From the NCBI GenBank assembly GCA_036850595.1, contig CM072166.1, positions 16,014,758 through 16,078,757 of the forward strand: a DNA stretch of 64,000 nucleotides, written 5' to 3'. Every line of letters begins with the position of its first letter. Position 1 is the stretch's first letter. Of the stretch, positions 60,363-64,000 are shown piece by piece. Below the pieces are notes generated by a model. It made no database searches, was not told the DNA's origin, and was given only the letters and a program-made list of their open reading frames with translations. This DNA is from Rhyacichthys aspro. Taxonomy: Eukaryota > Chordata > Actinopteri > Gobiiformes > Rhyacichthyidae. Both the position numbers and the translations under genes were made by a program.

Positions 60363-61100
60363 CACACATGTCAAACTCAAGGCCCAGGGGCCAAATGCGG
60401 CCCTTTGCAACGTTTATGTGGCCCTTCAATACATTTGGAAGGTGATATTTTTGGCATTAGGTTCAGTTTGGATTTGGACATATTTTGGATGGATTTGATT
60501 TTTACAGCAAAGATAAAATAAAAATAATAAAAAATAAAATCTGTTCAAATCCAACCACATCCTGTTCAAATCTGAGAGAAACCTGTCCTAGTCTGATTAA
60601 AACCTGCCCAAATCCATCTAAAACCTGTTTAAATTCTACTAAAACCTGTTCAAATCTATCTAAAACCTGTTCAGATCCGACTAAAACCTGTTCAAATACA
60701 ACTAAAACCTTTTGAAATCCATTTAAAATCTGTTGAAATTCAACTAAAACCTGCCCAAATCCATCTAAAACCTGTTCAGATCCAACTAAAACCTGTTCCA
60801 ATCCTTCTAAAACCTGTTCGAATTCTACTAAAACTTGATCAAATCTGACAAAAACCTGTTGAAATCCATCTAAAATCTGTTGAAATCCATATAAAAACCT
60901 GTTCAAATCCAACTAAAACCTGTTTCCAAAAATGGAGGACATTATTGTTTGTGTGATAACATTTGCAAGACTCAAACGAAGATGAAATCTCACATTCAAA
61001 ATGTAATAAAAGCTTCTTTAATGTCACCATCTGCAGCCCCTGAAAGGATTCTTATTAACTTTCGCGGGCGGCCCTGACCACTTTGAGTTTGACACCACTG
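60363..61100 (+). mobile_element. Non-autonomous hAT-like element, copy D, nested in the LINE
   Basis: CACACATGTCAAACTCAAGG at the left and CTTTGAGTTTGACACCACTG at the right. Duplication gtctaagc (60355-60362) and atctaagc (61101-61108), 7 of 8 bases. The surrounding LINE supplies an independent check of the empty site. It contains the largest 21-bp array of the family. Confidence 0.95.
60536..60930 (-). repeat. 21-bp minisatellite in hAT copy D
   Basis: About 18 units of CTAAAACCTGTTCAAATCCA with substitutions. Because 21 is a multiple of 3 and one frame lacks stops, it gives a 136-aa frame at 60502-60912 of heptad-like units (FEQVLVG, FQQILDG). This is a translation artefact of the repeat. 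Confidence 0.95.
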
Positions 61101-61290
61101 ATCTAAGCAGAGACACCCAGACTTTCCTCTCCCCAGACACTTCCTCCAGCTCTTACAGAAGATGACTGAGCTCCTCACCCTTTCTCCTCATTTTGGCCAC
61201 TTGTATACCAGATCTTGTCCTTTCGGCCATGATCCAGAGCTCATGATGACCATAAGTGAGAGTAGGAACATAGATTGACATTGAGATCCC

Positions 61291-64000
61291 AGCCACTGCT
61301 AACCGTTCCAAGGCATTCTGAAAGCCAACAGGACAATATCATACAAAAAAAGCAGAGATGAGATCCTGTAGTCCCCAAACTGGACTCCTTCTGGCCCCTT
61401 AGTGCACATGGAAAGTGTGTCGATAAAAATAATGAACCTTCTCCAGATCCACAGAACACATGTTGACTGGTTGGACAAACTCCCATGAACCCTCTAGCAT
61501 CCTACAGAGGTTACAGAGCTGGTCCACTGTTCCACACCAGATCGCAAAAGAACGTACTGTAAATGTAGCATATAGCTCATGTTTCAGTGACAAGACAAAT
61601 ATCATGGCTGCTCGATCAAAGGTCTAAGACTGGCTCACAGAATAAATGAATAAATAAAAGCACACATGATGACGCATGCTTTCAAGGACTTAAACGTTCA
61701 AGGCTCACAACGCTGGTCAAAGAATGTTTATGCAATTGGACGGTTCAGTTAAACATGAGACACTGAGGCCACAAACACAAGCACAAGAATGAATTTACTC
61801 ATGTGTTTTTAAGGATATAATGTGAAGGAATTAACTTCATCCTTAGCTGTGCTGCGAGGTTTGAGGCTGGTACACTTTCAGAGTCATAATAATAAACACA
61901 CAAAACCAATATCATGAATTGTTTTGGGGTTATGGTTCCTATTTCATGCCCAAGTCTCACAAATAATGTTAATGTAGCGTGTTCTCAGTGGTCACCTGGT
62001 TTGGACATAGGGAAAGGACACAGGATGGTGGTAACTGCACGTTTAATGCCCTTTAAAAACAGCAGCAAGAGGCATTAGTGGACACAGTGGACACACCAGC
62101 ATAACACCGTCAATATTAGCGCTAAAAAATATACTACTTACTACTAAATCAGCCAAAATACTTCATAACAACATCTCACATTAGAATTTCATTGTTAGCT
62201 TTGTGTCTTAGCACTTTTATAGCAACTAGCATCGTTTTTAGTTCGTTTGCAGCCACAAGAAAAGGTAAGGGGGTGTGTCACACTAATTATGGCCCCTGTG
62301 CAACAAGTAACGGAACTATACTTACACAGTAATAACAGTTTATTTTTTTCTTATACTAATACGAAAATAATATTATATAATGATCCAAAACAAAAGAATC
62401 GGTAAAAATAAAAAGTTGCACTGTAAGGTTTTGAGGGAGTTCACAAAAATCAACCACGAATATTGACTCGCTACATTAACATTTGGAAAACAATGTATAG
62501 TGGAGAGAAATTGTGGACCACAATGCAGAGCACACACTTGGATAACCTCAGTTGGATCTCCATTTTGTTCTGATGAGGTAGAGTTAAATTAGAAGCAAAC
62601 TTAAGCTGTGTAAATTGTAGTTATCTTTTAGTTACCTCTGTTCTTTTAAAAGACTGAAAGATGTAGATGGCTGGGTGAACCACCTGACAGTATTCACCTA
62701 TCATTTTATCCAATTAGAGCAACCCTATGCAGTAGGAGTAACAAATAGCTTCATCATCAAACCTAAAACTACAGTATACCATTGGTCAGAATCCACTATT
62801 GTACAGGGTAAATACTTCTTAGTATTGCAATATATTTTCATAATTTTCTATAGTGTCATGTTTCATACACAGATGGACTTAAGTTTTACCAAACTGGGAC
62901 AATATTATGTTTTCAAACCATAATCATACATGGTTCTTCACTAAATAGATTAGATATTGACTCAAATAGATTAACAAGAACTGAATTGGCATTTTACCAT
63001 CATGCCTTGGTTCTCTACAGAGCTGGAGAGAGATAGAGGATGTTTTTAGTAGGTAGTATGTTACAGCAAAAGCAATATGTTAACTCAGATCCGTGTGCAT
63101 TAACATTGAATCAATAAGATACAAAATGGCCGCCTCAATATGGGACGCAGAAACATTAACACGCCATTTTATTAAAGGTAAAGTAAGAAATGAACGGTGA
63201 AATGTCTTGTTTCACTCGTGTTGGGTTTAACAGTGTGTTTTTGTAGAACTAGCAGAGCCAGTTTTGTGACATACAACGCTGAGTGTTTTGTAGCTGTACT
63301 AAGAGTAGCTGTACAGCGCTGAAAGGCATGACATTTAGGAAATTGTGGGGGTTTTTTATCCCCAACCATGGCAGAGAGTTAGCCCCATGCTGTTGAGATG
63401 AAACAGAAAAATACAGGTAAAAGAAAAAGAAAAAAAAGATTGTTTTGTTTTTTGGGGGTTTTTTTTTTTTTTGGTTTTTTTGGTCAACCCATGTGAAAAT
63501 AATAAGAACGTTGACACTAAATTTGAAAAAGGACATAATACATCCAGAGATTGTTTCCATAAATGTCATTTCCACAACACTCATCTCAAACACTTTGTGG
63601 GTCACATGACCTGAGTGATGGAAAAGACCCTGTAATGGAAATGACAATAACAATATCCACATTTCAATTTTCTGCCACATATTGATTCATTTACTGTTAA
63701 CCGACACAGCGCAGCACAAACATACTTTTCATTGACAAACATATTATTTTGTTGCAAACGGTTGCATTTTTCAACAAAGATGATGGTCATATGTTACTTC
63801 CACCACACAACATAGTTTAAGGGGGATACAGCAAGTCATTTTTAAAAATTGAGAGAAACTGCTGGAAATGTAAGAAACTGATTGAAAATTTTAGTTAGAG
63901 GCAGATGAACAATAGAATATTATTTTTAACTTCCCTAAAATGAATTTGAATCATACATATACTTCAAAATAATAAAATGTAAAAGTCATAAACACATTTC
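61291..64000. other. No supported gene
   Basis: Frames at 61241-61605, 62675-62923 and 63172-63790 have no recognised domain. T/G-rich low complexity at 63440-63482. Confidence 0.4.

Larger units (their letters stand above)
60300..61290 (-). pseudogene. RTE/Rex3-like LINE 3' fragment, split by hAT copy D
   Basis: 60303-60362 (CATCTCCTTCATTTTATCC, CAGGGGCAGCAGTCTAAGC) and 61101-61290 (AGAGACACCCAGACTTTCC, then CAGACACTTCCTCCAGCTCT) form one LINE sequence once the hAT element is ignored. On the minus strand the distal part reads HELWIMAERTRSGIQVAKM-like residues (about 61200-61260, with small indels) and ELEEVSGERKVW (about 61130-61165), the C-terminal part of RTE-type reverse transcriptase proteins in fishes. 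5'-truncated and non-functional. Confidence 0.8.

Noticed and set aside
60502..60912. 136-aa coiled-coil-like protein
   Set aside because: It is the translation of a 21-bp tandem repeat inside a non-autonomous hAT element.
63249..63680. 143-aa minus-strand frame
   Set aside because: Contains translated poly-A/poly-T (KKKK, FFFFFFF) and no domain.

Overview
The window looks like gene-poor, AT-rich nuclear DNA of a ray-finned (probably teleost) fish. I infer this from the repeats: non-autonomous hAT elements with GTCAAACTCAAGG-type ends, RTE/Rex3-like, L1-like and CR1/L2-like LINE fragments, piggyBac and Ginger/IS3EU-like transposase remnants, and long minisatellites. No complete protein-coding gene can be supported on either strand. 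The open reading frames that exist are short, mostly AT-rich chance frames, or broken pieces of transposon proteins. Species and chromosomal context cannot be read from the sequence.

Layout. 0-2.3 kb: a hAT-like element swollen by about 45 copies of a 31-bp unit. 2.3-8.9 kb: mostly featureless, with two hairpins and one weak exon candidate. 8.9-11.5 kb: LINE tails, a second hAT copy, a CpG-rich block and a small MITE-like repeat. 11.5-18.9 kb: one coding-like minus-strand frame, diverged duplicated blocks (one interrupted by a MITE that its partner lacks), an L1 ORF2 end and another CpG-rich block. 19.9-20.8 kb: a different hAT element. 21-34 kb: largely single-copy-looking DNA with one reverse-transcriptase scrap. 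34.3-37 kb: a LINE remnant beside a decayed Ginger/GIN1-KRBA2-like integrase gene. 39.7-40.85 kb: a well-bounded element with about 265-bp inverted repeats and a 6-bp target duplication. 43.1-45.3 kb: a minus-strand LINE carrying two nested insertions. 48.9-51.9 kb: a Tigger/pogo-like MITE with an internal 41-bp minisatellite, then a piggyBac transposase remnant, then 1.5 kb of minisatellite. 53-61.3 kb: an ACTAAAAC-rich repeat, another hAT element, an LTR-like stretch, a third member of the GTCAAACTCAAGG hAT family, and a fourth inserted inside an RTE-like LINE. 61.3-64 kb: nothing recognised.

Nothing here works together as a pathway or operon. The most informative content is transposon archaeology: exact target-site duplications, nested insertions with readable empty sites, and separate tandem expansions inside DNA transposons. 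I did not find a convincing new functional system. Non-repeat blocks that could be conserved regulatory DNA are noted as candidates only, because alignment to other fishes would be needed to judge them.
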